From Serratia nevei (GTDB lineage: Bacteria > Pseudomonadota > Gammaproteobacteria > Enterobacterales > Enterobacteriaceae), in assembly GCF_024160145.1 (NCBI RefSeq), contig NZ_JAMYWQ010000031.1, positions 1 through 59,198 on the forward strand: a DNA stretch of 59,198 bases, in the 5' to 3' direction. Under the pieces are notes generated by a model that saw only the letters and a list, made by a program, of their open reading frames with translations, was not told where the DNA came from and ran no database searches. How positions within the stretch are numbered: the stretch's first letter is position 1; each line of letters starts with the position of its first letter. Below are positions 9,306 through 19,354 of this stretch, piece after piece. A program made the translations under genes and the position numbers.

Positions 9306-10160
9306 ATGTTGCACAAATCCGTGCCGTTGGGCATCTATGAGAAAGCGTTGCCGCCGGGCGAGGACTGGCTGACGCGCCTGCAACTGGCGGGGGAGTTGGG
9401 ATTCGATTTCGTTGAAATGTCGATCGATGAAAGCGACGGCCGCCTGGCGCGGCTGGACTGGAGCGCTGAACAGCGGCTCGCGTTGGTTAGCGCCGTTGCG
9501 GCGAGCGGTGTGCGCGTCCCTTCTTTATGCCTTAGCGCCCACCGGCGTTTTCCGTTGGGCAGTGAAGACGACGCGACGCGCGAACGGGGACTGGAGATCG
9601 TGCGAAAAGCTATTCGGCTGGCGCAGGATACCGGCATCCGGGTGATCCAACTGGCCGGGTATGACGTTTATTACCCGCAGTCTACTGCGCAGACCCGCGC
9701 GCGGTTCCGCGCTGGATTGGTGCAGGCGGTAGCGATGGCCAGCCGCGCGCAGGTGATGCTGGCGATGGAAATCATGGACTATCCGCTGATGAACTCGATC
9801 AGCAAGGCGCTGGGCTATGCCCACTACCTGAATAACCCGTGGTTTCAGCTGTACCCGGATATCGGCAACTTGTCTGCCTGGGACAACGATGTGCCGATGG
9901 AGCTCATGGCCGGGCGCGGACATATCGTTGCGGTACACGTTAAGGATACGCGGCCGGGGGAGTTTAAGAATGTGCCGTTCGGCGCGGGCGTGGTGGATTT
10001 CGTATGCTGTTTCGAAACGCTGTTGCAGAGCGGCTATCGTGGCCCCTATCTGCTCGAGATGTGGAGCGAGAAAGCGAACGATCCGCTGCGGGCGGTGCGG
10101 GAGGCGCGTGCCTGGGTGGTTGAACGCATGGCCGAGGCCGGGTTGGAAATAAGGAGGTAG
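9306..10160 (+). CDS. ulaE: L-xylulose-5-phosphate 3-epimerase
   Basis: A 284-residue TIM-barrel sugar-phosphate epimerase, the length of E. coli UlaE. It converts L-xylulose-5-phosphate to L-ribulose-5-phosphate. Diagnostic stretches are [47 protein letters not shown] and [14 protein letters not shown]. The last three include the conserved metal-ligand glutamate, aspartate and histidine environment. It lies 9 bp after ulaD, and only 1 bp separates its stop from the ulaF start. Confidence 0.96.
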   Translation: MLHKSVPLGIYEKALPPGEDWLTRLQLAGELGFDFVEMSIDESDGRLARLDWSAEQRLALVSAVAASGVRVPSLCLSAHRRFPLGSEDDATRERGLEIVRKAIRLAQDTGIRVIQLAGYDVYYPQSTAQTRARFRAGLVQAVAMASRAQVMLAMEIMDYPLMNSISKALGYAHYLNNPWFQLYPDIGNLSAWDNDVPMELMAGRGHIVAVHVKDTRPGEFKNVPFGAGVVDFVCCFETLLQSGYRGPYLLEMWSEKANDPLRAVREARAWVVERMAEAGLEIRR

Positions 10161-10161
10161 C

Positions 10162-10851
10162 ATGCTGGAGCAACTGAAAAGTCAGGTGTACCGAGCCAAT
10201 ATGGCGTTGCCTGAGCACGGGCTGGTGACCTATACCTGGGGCAATGTCAGCGGCATCGATCGGGCCAGTGGGCTGGTGGTGATCAAACCCAGCGGCGTAC
10301 CTTATGAAACGATGCGTGCTGAGGATATGGTGGTGGTGAATGCGCGAGGTGAGATTGTTGAGGGGCAACTGCGGCCTTCGTCCGATACGCCGACGCATTT
10401 GGCGCTGTACCGGGCGTTCCCTCAACTCGGCGGTGTGGTGCATACGCACTCCACCCATGCCACCGCCTGGGCGCAGGCGGGGGAAGCGATACCGGTGCTC
10501 GGCACCACCCACGCCGACTATTTTTCCGGCGATATTCCTTGTACCCGCGGGCTGACGGCAGAAGAGGTGGTGCGGGAATATGAGCTGAACACCGGTCGGG
10601 TGATTATCGAAACCCTGAAAGGGCGTGAACCGTTGCACATTCCCGGTATCCTGGCGTATCAGCATGGCCCGTTCAGTTGGGGAAGGACGCCGGATGAGGC
10701 GGTGCATAACGCCGTGGTGCTGGAGGCAGTGGCGAAAATGGCGTGGATCAGCCGGGATATTAACCCCGGCCTAAGGCGGATCGATGACTATCTGCTGGAA
10801 AAGCATTTCAGCCGCAAACATGGCGCCGGCGCCTATTACGGCCAGCGCTGA
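10162..10851 (+). CDS. ulaF: L-ribulose-5-phosphate 4-epimerase
   Basis: A 229-residue class II aldolase-fold epimerase (E. coli UlaF has 228). It converts L-ribulose-5-phosphate to D-xylulose-5-phosphate, which enters the pentose phosphate pathway. The zinc ligands His94 and His96 are in [13 protein letters not shown], with the third histidine in [10 protein letters not shown]. The ribosome-binding site AGGAGG overlaps the end of ulaE, implying coupled translation. It is the last gene of the operon, and its stop lies 3 bp from the end of the convergent malT. Confidence 0.96.
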   Translation: MLEQLKSQVYRANMALPEHGLVTYTWGNVSGIDRASGLVVIKPSGVPYETMRAEDMVVVNARGEIVEGQLRPSSDTPTHLALYRAFPQLGGVVHTHSTHATAWAQAGEAIPVLGTTHADYFSGDIPCTRGLTAEEVVREYELNTGRVIIETLKGREPLHIPGILAYQHGPFSWGRTPDEAVHNAVVLEAVAKMAWISRDINPGLRRIDDYLLEKHFSRKHGAGAYYGQR

Positions 10852-10854
10852 CTC

Positions 10855-13569
10855 TCAGGCACCGTACCCCATCATCTTCAACAGCTGCTGCGCCTGCTGC
10901 ACCGCTTCCTGGCGATGGGCCACGCCGAGCTTCTGGTACAGGTTGCGGATGTGCGTCTTGATGGTGGTGGCCGCCACGTCCAGTTCGCCGGCGATCTGGT
11001 CGTTGCTGTAGCCGGAATAGATCAGCCCCAGCACCTGCCATTCGCGCTGGGTGAGCGGGCTGGTGCGGATCAGCTCCGGCACCTGCGGATGGGTCAGCAG
11101 CTTATCGACGAAGTTCTCGTCAAAATGCGCGAACTTGTGCCGATGATGCTGGTTGATGTCGCGCAGGATGCGCTGGGCGCGATGCTGTTCCAGCTCCGGC
11201 AGCGTGTTGAGCTGGATCAGCTGGCGCAGCTGCTGCGCCATCGCTTCGCCCTCGATGACGAAATGGCTGATAAAGCCGGTGCGGTTGGCCAGCGACAGCG
11301 CTTCGATCAGCGCCTGCTGGGCTTCGCCCTTGCGCTCTTGCAGCCAGTACAGCTGGTTGCTGAGCAGCAGGTTGCGGTTGAGATCGCTCACCAGCCGCAG
11401 GCGGCGGGCGTTCTCGTTCAGCTCATCCAGCACCACGCCGGCCTCGTCATACTGACCGAGCAGGATCTGCACCCGCGCGATATTGCGCCACTGGCCCTGG
11501 GTGAAGTGGTTGTCCGCCATGCCGGGCTTTTCGGTGTGGCGCAGCCACTGGGCGGCGGCAGCGGTGTCGCCGGTCATCTGCCAGTGGATCACCCGCGACT
11601 TGTCGGTGTTGGTCAGCCAGTCGCGATGGTAGTGGGCACCGTGCAGCAGGGTTTCGCAGCGCTGCAGATGGGTATTGGCATTGTCCAGATCGCCGCGCGC
11701 CAGCGAGCATTTGGCCAGCATGGCGATGCACTGCAGCTGCTGTTGCGGCTGGTAGTTCGCCAGGATTTTCAGCCCGGTGCGCGCCGCGTCTTCCGCCTCG
11801 TCCAGCCGCGACCATGACCACAGGATCTGCGCGCGAATGCGCAGCAGGAACTCGTGCATCGGCAGCTGTTCCAGGTGCTGTTCGCGGATCAGTTCGAACG
11901 CCTTGTCCTGGGTTTCGTAAGCGGCCTGCAGGAAGCCTTGGGCGATGAGGATTTCGCTCTGCTGCAGCAGCGCCCAGAGCGCGTAATGGTTGGCCTGATG
12001 GCGACGCGCCATCTGCTCGGTTTGCTGCATCATCGGCAGCGCGCGCGCCAGCTCCCCCTTGCAGTGGTGCACTTCGCCGGTCACCGAGGTGGCGACGATG
12101 CGGCTGTAGTAACTGGACAGCGGCAGGAATTTCAACGCTTCGGTTGCCAGCCGCTCGGCCTCTTCCGGTTTGCCGGCGTTGATCGCCACCTGGGCGCGCA
12201 GGGCGTCGAATTCGGCGTGCAGCGTTTGGTCTATCTCGATTTTCTGTTCGCGCATGGTGCGCTCGGCGCGCGCCAGCAGGGTGTTGACCTCGCCGTAGCG
12301 GTGCTGGCTCTGCGCCAGCCAGGCCTGAAGCAGCGCCAGCTTGGGGTTCTGGATCAGGCGCTCATAGGGCAGCGCGTTGAGGCACTCTTCCAGCAAGGCC
12401 AGTTCGCTGTGGTGGAACAGCGACCAGGCGTGTTGCAGCAGGATATCGCGCAGCATGCTGACGTCGCTGGCCGCCAGCGCATGGTGAATGGCCTCTGCCG
12501 GATATCCCAGCGCCAGCCAGCCTTCGGCGGCGGCGCGGTGCAACCCCGGCAGCTCCAGCGCCAGTTCCCACTGGCAACGCTGGCGCAGGAAAGAGGCGAA
12601 CAGCGGGTGGAAGTTGAACCATTCGCTGGTGTCGTCCATGCGGTGGATAAACAGCCCCTGGCGCTCCAACTCCTCCAGCCGTTGCTGGCCGTTGTCTTCG
12701 CCGGTCAGCCGCACGATCAGCGCGTCGTTCATCGAGCGCAGCACCGAGCAGCGCAACAGGAAGGCGCGCGCATCGGCATCGACGTGATCCAGCACTTCGT
12801 CCACCAGGTAGTCGGACAGGTGACTGGCGTTCAGCCCCGCCAGCCGCTTGGCCGACAGCTGGGCCGACGAGGCGGACTGACGGGCCGACAGCGCGATCAG
12901 CTGCAGTGCGGTGGCCCAGCCTTCGACTTCGTCGCACAGGCGGCTGCTGTCCTGCTGTTCCATCGGCGCCGTCAGGCGGCAGTCGAAGAACTGTTTGGCT
13001 TCCTGATGGGTAAACGCCAGTTGCTGCGTACCCATTTCCAGCAGCTGATCGCGCACCCGCAGATTGGCGATGCCGAGCGGCGGCAGGGTGCGCGAGAGCA
13101 GGATCAGCGTCAGGTTTTCCGGCTGATGGCGCAGGAAAAAGCGCATGGCCTGGTGGATGGCGTCGTTGGTGATCAGGTGATAGTCGTCGATCACCAGGTA
13201 CAGCGGCTGGTGCCAGTCGGCCAGCTCGATAAACAGCTGGGCGAACAGCGCCGACAGGCTGGCGTACTGATGCTTCTGGCTCAGCGCCTCGCTCTTGACG
13301 CAGCGGCCGCCGCTGGCCTGCTGCAGCGCGGCGATCAGGTAGCTGGCGAAGCGCTCCGGCTGGTTGTCGCTCTCATCCAGCGAATACCAGCCCAGATCGG
13401 CCTTGCCGGCCGCCCACTGGGCGATCAGCGTGGTTTTCCCGTATCCCGCCGGGCAATTGACCAGTGTCAGGCGATAGTTGCCCGCGCTGGCCAGTTTGGC
13501 CAGCAGGCGATCGCGGATCACGGTATTTTGCAGCCGTACCGGGCGGCTCAGTTTTGATGGGATCAGCAT
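10855..13569 (-). CDS. malT: Maltose regulon transcriptional activator
   Basis: A 904-residue STAND-family activator (E. coli MalT has 901). The Walker A motif PAGYGKTT is at residues 40-47, followed by the Walker B-like segment [10 protein letters not shown]. Then come the sensor repeats that bind maltotriose. A C-terminal LuxR-type helix-turn-helix follows ([27 protein letters not shown], split by its conserved WQVL core). With ATP and maltotriose it multimerises and activates mal promoters. It is divergent from malPQ, and the start [10 protein letters not shown] matches the family exactly. Confidence 0.97.
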   Translation of the reverse strand: MLIPSKLSRPVRLQNTVIRDRLLAKLASAGNYRLTLVNCPAGYGKTTLIAQWAAGKADLGWYSLDESDNQPERFASYLIAALQQASGGRCVKSEALSQKHQYASLSALFAQLFIELADWHQPLYLVIDDYHLITNDAIHQAMRFFLRHQPENLTLILLSRTLPPLGIANLRVRDQLLEMGTQQLAFTHQEAKQFFDCRLTAPMEQQDSSRLCDEVEGWATALQLIALSARQSASSAQLSAKRLAGLNASHLSDYLVDEVLDHVDADARAFLLRCSVLRSMNDALIVRLTGEDNGQQRLEELERQGLFIHRMDDTSEWFNFHPLFASFLRQRCQWELALELPGLHRAAAEGWLALGYPAEAIHHALAASDVSMLRDILLQHAWSLFHHSELALLEECLNALPYERLIQNPKLALLQAWLAQSQHRYGEVNTLLARAERTMREQKIEIDQTLHAEFDALRAQVAINAGKPEEAERLATEALKFLPLSSYYSRIVATSVTGEVHHCKGELARALPMMQQTEQMARRHQANHYALWALLQQSEILIAQGFLQAAYETQDKAFELIREQHLEQLPMHEFLLRIRAQILWSWSRLDEAEDAARTGLKILANYQPQQQLQCIAMLAKCSLARGDLDNANTHLQRCETLLHGAHYHRDWLTNTDKSRVIHWQMTGDTAAAAQWLRHTEKPGMADNHFTQGQWRNIARVQILLGQYDEAGVVLDELNENARRLRLVSDLNRNLLLSNQLYWLQERKGEAQQALIEALSLANRTGFISHFVIEGEAMAQQLRQLIQLNTLPELEQHRAQRILRDINQHHRHKFAHFDENFVDKLLTHPQVPELIRTSPLTQREWQVLGLIYSGYSNDQIAGELDVAATTIKTHIRNLYQKLGVAHRQEAVQQAQQLLKMMGYGA

Positions 13570-13841
13570 AGTATTCCAGGGTATAAATCGCGGTTCCCGC
13601 CGGGATTGGAGTGGCGCTAATTATTTTATGGTTCGTAATTAATAGCTCCCCCTAACTTCTGCCAACCCTAAACGTATTGCAACAAGCTTCCGCATCGGCT
13701 TGGAGTTAAGTTGCTATCGATCACACTTTTTTACGTTTGGCGCCGGCGCGCGGCGATGCGGCTGTGAATCGCATTTCCGGCCATGGACAAAACTTCAGCA
13801 GTGCGAATACTTGTGCTAACGTCATGGTTAACGTTCTCAGT

Positions 13842-13870
13842 GCTCGCCGCACGTGGTGGCGGGCTTTTTT
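13842..13870 (+). terminator. Orphan intrinsic terminator upstream of malP
   Basis: A 9-bp stem (13842-13850 with 13856-13864, two G-U pairs) with the 5-nt loop ACGTG is followed directly by six T residues at 13865-13870. It works only on the plus strand. No recognised plus-strand gene precedes it, because malT points away. It may end a small RNA or act as a leader attenuator. A weaker hairpin (AACGT/ACGTT, 13818-13835) lies just before it. Confidence 0.7.
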
Positions 13871-13928
13871 GCATCGTTGCAAGGGAGTCAAACAGTGCCT
13901 GAGATCACAATTCCAGCTACGCCCCAAT

Positions 13929-13962
13929 CCTCCTCCCCAGCTAATCCCCAGGCGGGATGATG
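13929..13962. promoter_or_regulatory. MalT boxes of malPQ promoter
   Basis: The exact MalT box GGGGAGGAGG is on the minus strand at 13929-13938. Two near matches, 8 of 10 each, lie next to it: GGGGATTAGC on the minus strand (13940-13949) and CGGGATGATG on the plus strand (13953-13962). The consensus is GGGGAT/GGAGG. The cluster sits about 70-100 bp before malP, fitting MalT activation of malPQ. Confidence 0.75.
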
Positions 13963-14029
13963 CCGTCAGGCTTTCTCACCGGCACGATAGCGGCAATTTG
14001 ACCCACTTACTGGATAGAGAGTTTTCCTT

Positions 14030-16435
14030 ATGTCACAGCCTACGCTCAAGAAGGATGCTTTTCTGGCGGCGCTTGCCCGCCAGTGGCAACGTTTCGGCCT
14101 CAGTTCCGCACAGCAGATGACGCAACATCAATGGTGGGAAGCCGTCAGTGCGGCGCTGGCCGAGCAGTTGGCCGCGCAGCCGGCGCCGCGCAAAAGCGCC
14201 AAACCGCTGCGCCACGTGAACTACATCTCGATGGAGTTTCTGATCGGCCGCTTGACGGCGAACAACCTGATCAACCTGGGCTGGTACGACACCGTCGAGC
14301 AGGCGCTGGCGGAACAGAACGTCAAGCTGGCGGATCTGCTGGAGCAGGAAACCGATCCGGCGCTGGGCAACGGCGGGCTGGGGCGTTTGGCGGCCTGTTT
14401 CCTCGATTCGATGGCGACGGTGGAACAACCGGCCACCGGCTATGGGCTGAACTACCAGTACGGGCTGTTCCGCCAGTCGTTCCAGGGCGGGCAGCAGCAA
14501 GAGGCGCCGGATAACTGGCAGCGCGAGAGCTACCCGTGGTTCCGCCACAACGCCGCGCTGGCGGTGGACGTGGGCATCGGCGGCAAGCTGGAAAAGCAGG
14601 CTGACGGCCGCGAACTGTGGCGCCCGGCCTTCACCCTGCGTGGCGAAGCCTGGGATCTGCCGGTGCTGGGGTATCGCAACGGCGTGGCGCAGCCGCTGCG
14701 CCTGTGGCAGGCGACCCATCAGCATCCGTTCAACCTGAGCGATTTCAACGACGGCAAATTCCTGCAGGCGGAGAAGCAGGGCGTAGAAGCCGACAAGCTG
14801 ACCAAGGTGCTCTACCCGAACGACAACCATCAGGCCGGCAAGCGCCTGCGCCTGATGCAGCAGTATTTCCAGTGCGCCTGCTCGGTGGCGGACATTTTGC
14901 GCAAGCACCATCAGGCCGGCCGCAAGATTGAAGAGCTGCCGAAGTACGAAGTGATCCAGCTGAACGACACCCACCCGACCATTGCCATTCCGGAAATGCT
15001 GCGTATTCTGCTGGACGAACACCAGCTGGAGTGGGAGGCGGCCTGGGCGATCACCAGCAACACCTTCGCCTATACCAACCACACCCTGATGCCGGAAGCG
15101 CTGGAGTGCTGGGATGAAAAACTGGTGCGCAGCCTGCTGCCGCGCCATTTCTCCATCATCAAACAGATCAACGCCAGGTTCAAAAAGCAGGTGGATAAGC
15201 ACTGGCCGGGCGACGAGGCGGTGTGGGCCAAACTGGCGGTGCATCACAACAAGCAGGTGCGCATGGCCAACCTGTGCGTGGTCAGCGGTTTTGCGGTCAA
15301 CGGCGTGGCGCAGCTGCACTCGGATCTGGTGGTGAAGGATCTGTTCCCGGAATATCACCAGCTGTGGCCGAACAAATTCCATAACGTCACCAACGGCATC
15401 ACGCCGCGCCGCTGGCTGAAACAGTGCAATCCGGCGCTGTCGGGCCTGATCGACGAGACGCTGAAGGTGGAGTGGGCGAACGATCTCGACGCGTTGCGCG
15501 GGCTGGAGAAATTCGCCGACGACGCGGCGTTCCGCCAGCGTTATCAGCAGATCAAACGCGACAACAAGGTGGCGCTGGCCAACTACGTGCACGGCGTGAT
15601 GGGGCTGACGCTCGACCCGGACGCGATTTTCGACGTGCAGATCAAGCGTCTGCACGAGTACAAACGCCAGCACCTGAACCTGCTGCACATCCTGTCGCTG
15701 TATCGCCAGCTGCGCGACAACCCGAATCTGGACATCGTGCCGCGCGTCTTCCTGTTCGGCGCCAAGGCGGCGCCGGGCTACTACCTGGCGAAGAACATCA
15801 TTTACGCGATCAACCAGGCGGCCGAGAAGATCAATAACGATCCGTTGGTGAAAGATCGCCTGAAAGTGGCGTTCATTCCCGACTACCGCGTGTCGGTGGC
15901 CGAACTGATGATCCCGGCGGCGGATATCTCCGAGCAGATCTCCACCGCCGGCAAAGAGGCCTCCGGCACCGGCAACATGAAGCTGGCGCTGAACGGCGCG
16001 CTGACGGTCGGCACGCTGGACGGCGCCAACGTCGAAATCGCCGAGCAGGTGGGCGAAGACAATATCTTTATCTTCGGCAATACCGTGGAGCAGGTGAAGG
16101 CGATACTGGCGAAGGGCTACGATCCGCTCAGCTACCGCAAGAAAGATAAGCACCTGAAGGCGATTTTGGACGAGCTGGCGAGCGGTGCGTTCAGCCACGG
16201 CGATAAGCACGCGTTCGACATGATGCTGCACAGCCTGCTGGAAGGCGGCGATCCCTATCTGGTGCTGGCGGACTTCGCCTCGTACTGCCAGGCGCAGCGC
16301 CGGATCGATGAACTGTATCGCGATCGGGACGAATGGACGCGGCGGACTATCCTTAACACCGCGCGCGTCGGCATGTTCAGCTCGGATCGCTCGATCCGCG
16401 ATTACCAGCAGCGCATCTGGCAAGCCAAACGTTAA
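14030..16435 (+). CDS. malP: Maltodextrin phosphorylase
   Basis: An 801-residue glycogen-phosphorylase-family enzyme (E. coli MalP has 797). It phosphorolyses maltodextrins to glucose-1-phosphate in the cytosol. Family signatures include [32 protein letters not shown] and the pyridoxal-phosphate region [17 protein letters not shown], whose lysine is near residue 650. Product feeds glycolysis through phosphoglucomutase. It is the first gene of malPQ, 9 bp before malQ, downstream of MalT boxes. The start at 14030 follows a weak GAGAG ribosome-binding site. Confidence 0.97.
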   Translation: MSQPTLKKDAFLAALARQWQRFGLSSAQQMTQHQWWEAVSAALAEQLAAQPAPRKSAKPLRHVNYISMEFLIGRLTANNLINLGWYDTVEQALAEQNVKLADLLEQETDPALGNGGLGRLAACFLDSMATVEQPATGYGLNYQYGLFRQSFQGGQQQEAPDNWQRESYPWFRHNAALAVDVGIGGKLEKQADGRELWRPAFTLRGEAWDLPVLGYRNGVAQPLRLWQATHQHPFNLSDFNDGKFLQAEKQGVEADKLTKVLYPNDNHQAGKRLRLMQQYFQCACSVADILRKHHQAGRKIEELPKYEVIQLNDTHPTIAIPEMLRILLDEHQLEWEAAWAITSNTFAYTNHTLMPEALECWDEKLVRSLLPRHFSIIKQINARFKKQVDKHWPGDEAVWAKLAVHHNKQVRMANLCVVSGFAVNGVAQLHSDLVVKDLFPEYHQLWPNKFHNVTNGITPRRWLKQCNPALSGLIDETLKVEWANDLDALRGLEKFADDAAFRQRYQQIKRDNKVALANYVHGVMGLTLDPDAIFDVQIKRLHEYKRQHLNLLHILSLYRQLRDNPNLDIVPRVFLFGAKAAPGYYLAKNIIYAINQAAEKINNDPLVKDRLKVAFIPDYRVSVAELMIPAADISEQISTAGKEASGTGNMKLALNGALTVGTLDGANVEIAEQVGEDNIFIFGNTVEQVKAILAKGYDPLSYRKKDKHLKAILDELASGAFSHGDKHAFDMMLHSLLEGGDPYLVLADFASYCQAQRRIDELYRDRDEWTRRTILNTARVGMFSSDRSIRDYQQRIWQAKR

Positions 16436-16444
16436 GGAGAGCGA

Positions 16445-18535
16445 ATGGATCGCAAGCGTATCGATCAGGCGGCAGCGCAGGCGGGGATCGCTGCCGATTT
16501 TATCAATGCCCACGGCAAGCGGCAGGCGATTGAACCGCAGACCAAGCGCAAGCTGCTGGCGGCCATGAACCGGGCCGATGCCGCGCAGGAAGGGGCGGTA
16601 TCGCCGTTACCGGCGGTCAAGGTGTTCTATCAGGGCGCGCCGCTGGCGCTGACCCCGGCGGGCGAAGGCGACTACCTGTGGGCGCTGCAGCGTGAAGACG
16701 GCACATGCCTGCAGGGGCGCGTCGGCGCGCGCAAGACCCTGACGCTGCCCGGCGATCTGCCGGCGGGCTACCACCAGTTGACGCTGAGCCAGGGCGCACG
16801 GCAGTGGCCATGCCGAGTGATCGTCGCGCCGAGGCGCTGTTTCGAGCCGGACGCCTTGTTGACCGGCAAGAAACTGTGGGGCGCCTGCGTTCAGCTGTAT
16901 ACGCTGCGTTCCGATCGCAACTGGGGCATCGGCGATTTCGGCGATCTGCGTCTGATGGTGGAGCAGGTGGGGGAGCGCGGCGGTGCCTTTGTCGGTCTCA
17001 ATCCGATCCATGCGCTGTATCCGGCCAACCCGGAGAGCGCCAGCCCCTACAGCCCCTCGTCGCGCCGCTGGCTGAATCTGGCGTATATCGACGTCAACGC
17101 GGTGGAGGATTTCCAGCGCAGCGACGCGGCGCAGCGCTGGTGGCAGAAGCCGGCGACGCAAAAGCAGCTGGCCAAGGCGCGCGCGGCGGAGTGGGTGGAT
17201 TACACCGCCGTGATGCAGCTGAAGCTGGCGGCGTTGAAGCTGGCGTTCCCGCTGTTTCAGGCGCGCAAGCCGAACGACGCGCAGCGTCAGGCGTTCGAAC
17301 GGTTCGTGGCGGACGGCGGCGGCAGCCTGCATCAGCAGGCGGCATTCGACGCGCTGCATGCCCATCTGGCGGCCAAAGACGCCAGCCAGTGGGGCTGGCC
17401 GGCCTGGCCTGAGCGCTATCGGCAGGGGCAGGGTGAAGCGGTGCGGCAGTTCTGCGACGAACATCAGGATGAAGTCCGTTTTTACCTGTGGCTGCAGTGG
17501 CTGGCGGCCACGCAGTTCGCGCAGTGTTTTGAGCAGAGTCAGCGGCAGCAGATGCCGATTGGTCTGTATCGCGATCTGGCGGTCGGGGTGGCGGAGGGCG
17601 GAGCGGAAACCTGGTGCGACCGCGAGCTGTATTGCCTGAAAGCGTCGGTCGGCGCGCCGCCGGACATCCTGGGGCCGTTGGGGCAAAACTGGGGCCTGCC
17701 GCCGATGGATCCGCACGTGATGGCGGCGCGCGGTTATCAGCCGTTTATCGATCTTTTGCGCGCCAACATGACCAGCTGCGGCGCGCTGCGTATCGATCAC
17801 GTCATGGCGCTGCTGCGGCTGTGGTGGATCCCTTACGGCGAAACCGCCGATCGCGGCGCCTACGTCAAATACCCGGTGGACGATCTGCTGGCGGTGCTGG
17901 CGCTGGAAAGCCAGCGCCACCGCTGCATGGTGATCGGCGAGGATCTTGGCACGGTGCCGGTGGAGATCGTCGGCAAGCTGCGCGACAGCGGCGTCTATTC
18001 CTACAAAGTGCTGTATTTCGAAAGCGACGGTGAACACCATTTCCGCGCGCCACAGGCGTATCCGGTGCAGGCGATGGCGACTATCACTACCCACGATTTG
18101 CCGACGCTGCGCGGCTTTTGGCAAAGCGGCGATCTGACGCTCGGCGACCGGCTGGGGCTTTACCCGGACGCGGAGGTTCTGCGGGAGCTGTTCGCCGATC
18201 GGGAACGCGCCAAGCAGGGGTTGCTGGATGGGTTGCATCACTACGGTTGCGTGCCGCAGAAGGTGGGCAAGAAGGCGGCGTCACTCGCCATGAACCCGCT
18301 GCTCAACCGCGGCCTGCAGCGTTATGTCGCCGACAGCGCCAGCGCCCTGCTCGGCTTGCAGCCGGAAGACTGGCTGGACATGGCCGATCCGGTCAATATT
18401 CCCGGCACCAGCGATCAGTACCCTAACTGGCGGCGCAAGCTGACCCAAACGCTGGAGGAGATGTTCGCCGACCCGCGGATAAACCGGCTGCTGAAGGATG
18501 TGGACAAGCGGCGGCGCAAGGTGTCGGTGGGGTAA
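16445..18535 (+). CDS. malQ: 4-alpha-glucanotransferase (amylomaltase)
   Basis: A 696-residue GH77 enzyme that transfers maltodextrin segments between acceptors and releases glucose. Its products are substrates for MalP. Conserved catalytic regions are visible: CGALRIDHVMALLRLWWIP near residue 450, MVIGEDLGTVP near 495, and TTHDLPTLRGFW near 545. An extended N-terminal domain typical of enterobacterial MalQ precedes the barrel. It has an AAGGAG ribosome-binding site 9 bp after malP. Confidence 0.97.
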   Translation: MDRKRIDQAAAQAGIAADFINAHGKRQAIEPQTKRKLLAAMNRADAAQEGAVSPLPAVKVFYQGAPLALTPAGEGDYLWALQREDGTCLQGRVGARKTLTLPGDLPAGYHQLTLSQGARQWPCRVIVAPRRCFEPDALLTGKKLWGACVQLYTLRSDRNWGIGDFGDLRLMVEQVGERGGAFVGLNPIHALYPANPESASPYSPSSRRWLNLAYIDVNAVEDFQRSDAAQRWWQKPATQKQLAKARAAEWVDYTAVMQLKLAALKLAFPLFQARKPNDAQRQAFERFVADGGGSLHQQAAFDALHAHLAAKDASQWGWPAWPERYRQGQGEAVRQFCDEHQDEVRFYLWLQWLAATQFAQCFEQSQRQQMPIGLYRDLAVGVAEGGAETWCDRELYCLKASVGAPPDILGPLGQNWGLPPMDPHVMAARGYQPFIDLLRANMTSCGALRIDHVMALLRLWWIPYGETADRGAYVKYPVDDLLAVLALESQRHRCMVIGEDLGTVPVEIVGKLRDSGVYSYKVLYFESDGEHHFRAPQAYPVQAMATITTHDLPTLRGFWQSGDLTLGDRLGLYPDAEVLRELFADRERAKQGLLDGLHHYGCVPQKVGKKAASLAMNPLLNRGLQRYVADSASALLGLQPEDWLDMADPVNIPGTSDQYPNWRRKLTQTLEEMFADPRINRLLKDVDKRRRKVSVG

Positions 18536-18606
18536 CGAACGAGTGTCGTTGTATTAAGACAAAGGATGAGAACCGTAGCCCTATCCAAATGATGGATACC
18601 CGAATT

Positions 18607-18710
18607 AATTGGAGTTGCAGCTAGGCGGCAAGTGCGTAAATCCCCAGGAGCTTACTTAAGTAAGTGACTGGGGTGCGCGCACGCAGCCAACAACGCTGCA
18701 ACTTCAAGTA
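18607..18710. repeat. Long palindromic intergenic repeat
   Basis: An imperfect palindrome of about 100 bp is centred near 18658, inside CTTACTTAAGTAAG. The outer arms GTTGCAG (18614-18620) and CTGCAAC (18696-18702), and the inner arms TCCCCAG and CTGGGGT, pair symmetrically. From memory, very similar palindromes with the same centre are scattered between genes in Serratia and related genera. It could fold into a long hairpin after malQ transcription or stabilise its mRNA. No coding potential is seen. Confidence 0.75.
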
Positions 18711-18720
18711 AGAAGGGGAA

Positions 18721-19296
18721 TCAGTAGTAAGAGTGCTCGCCACGCTGGTGCTCGGTCAAATCACGCACGCCCTTCAGCTCCGGGAACTTCTGCAGCAGCT
18801 CTTTCTCAATGCCTTCTTTCAGCGTGACGTCGACCATCGAACAGCCGTTGCAACCGCCGCCGAACTGCAGGATCGCCATGTTGTCGTCGGTGATCTCCAT
18901 CAGCGTCACGCGGCCGCCGTGGCCCGCCAGCTGTGGGTTGATCTGCGACTGCAGCACGTATTCCACGCGCTCCATCAGCGGCGCGTTGTCATCGACCTTG
19001 CGCATTTTGGCGTTCGGCGCCTTCAGCGTCAGCTGAGAACCCAGTTGGTCGGTCACGAAGTCGATTTCGGCGTCTTCCAGATACGGTGCGCTCAGCTCAT
19101 CGACATAGGCGGACAGTTTGTCGAACGTCAGTTCGGTATCCGTCGCTTCTACCGCGTCCGGCGGGCAATAAGAGACACCGCATTCGGCCGTCGGCGTGCC
19201 CGGGTTGATCACGAATACGCGGATTTGGGTGCCTTCTTCTTGATTTGCCAGCAGTTTGGCAAAGTGTTCCTGTGCAGCATCTGTTATACGGATCAT
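18721..19296 (-). CDS. nfuA: Fe-S cluster carrier NfuA
   Basis: A 191-residue protein identical in length to E. coli NfuA. The N-terminal degenerate A-type domain (about 1-95) is followed by a Nfu domain with the cluster-binding motif C149-N-G-C152 in [10 protein letters not shown]. It holds a bridging [4Fe-4S] cluster in a dimer and delivers clusters under oxidative stress or iron limitation. It sits between malQ and gntX on the minus strand, with the palindromic repeat just beyond its stop. Confidence 0.97.
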   Translation of the reverse strand: MIRITDAAQEHFAKLLANQEEGTQIRVFVINPGTPTAECGVSYCPPDAVEATDTELTFDKLSAYVDELSAPYLEDAEIDFVTDQLGSQLTLKAPNAKMRKVDDNAPLMERVEYVLQSQINPQLAGHGGRVTLMEITDDNMAILQFGGGCNGCSMVDVTLKEGIEKELLQKFPELKGVRDLTEHQRGEHSYY

Positions 19297-19354
19297 AGCA
19301 TTAGCTCAATAGTTGACTTCTATAGTCGGTTATAATACGCCCATTGCCGTGGCA

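Larger units (their letters stand above)
13570..14029. promoter_or_regulatory. malT/malP divergent intergenic region
   Basis: This 460-bp gap contains, left to right, the malT promoter area, a short plus-strand hairpin and strong terminator (13818-13870), and MalT-box sequences (13929-13962). The site expected for CRP control of malT was not found as a good consensus match. TCACA occurs alone at 13721-13725 and 13905-13909. Confidence 0.6.

Noticed and set aside
11854-13557. 567-codon open frame opposite malT
   Set aside because: Gln/Ala/Arg/Val-rich antisense frame without recognisable domains.
13721-13725. Possible CRP site near malT (GATCACA half site)
   Set aside because: The partner half at the proper spacing matches only 2 of 5 positions, so it is not listed as a site despite the known CRP control of malT.
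13894-13909. Possible CRP site AGTGC-N6-TCACA upstream of malP
   Set aside because: One half is perfect, the other matches 3 of 5. malPQ in E. coli needs MalT but not direct CRP binding, so evidence is too thin.
14033-16513. 826-codon open frame on the minus strand opposite malP
   Set aside because: It is an antisense shadow of a highly conserved gene, with histidine/arginine/glutamine-rich composition typical of reverse-frame translation.
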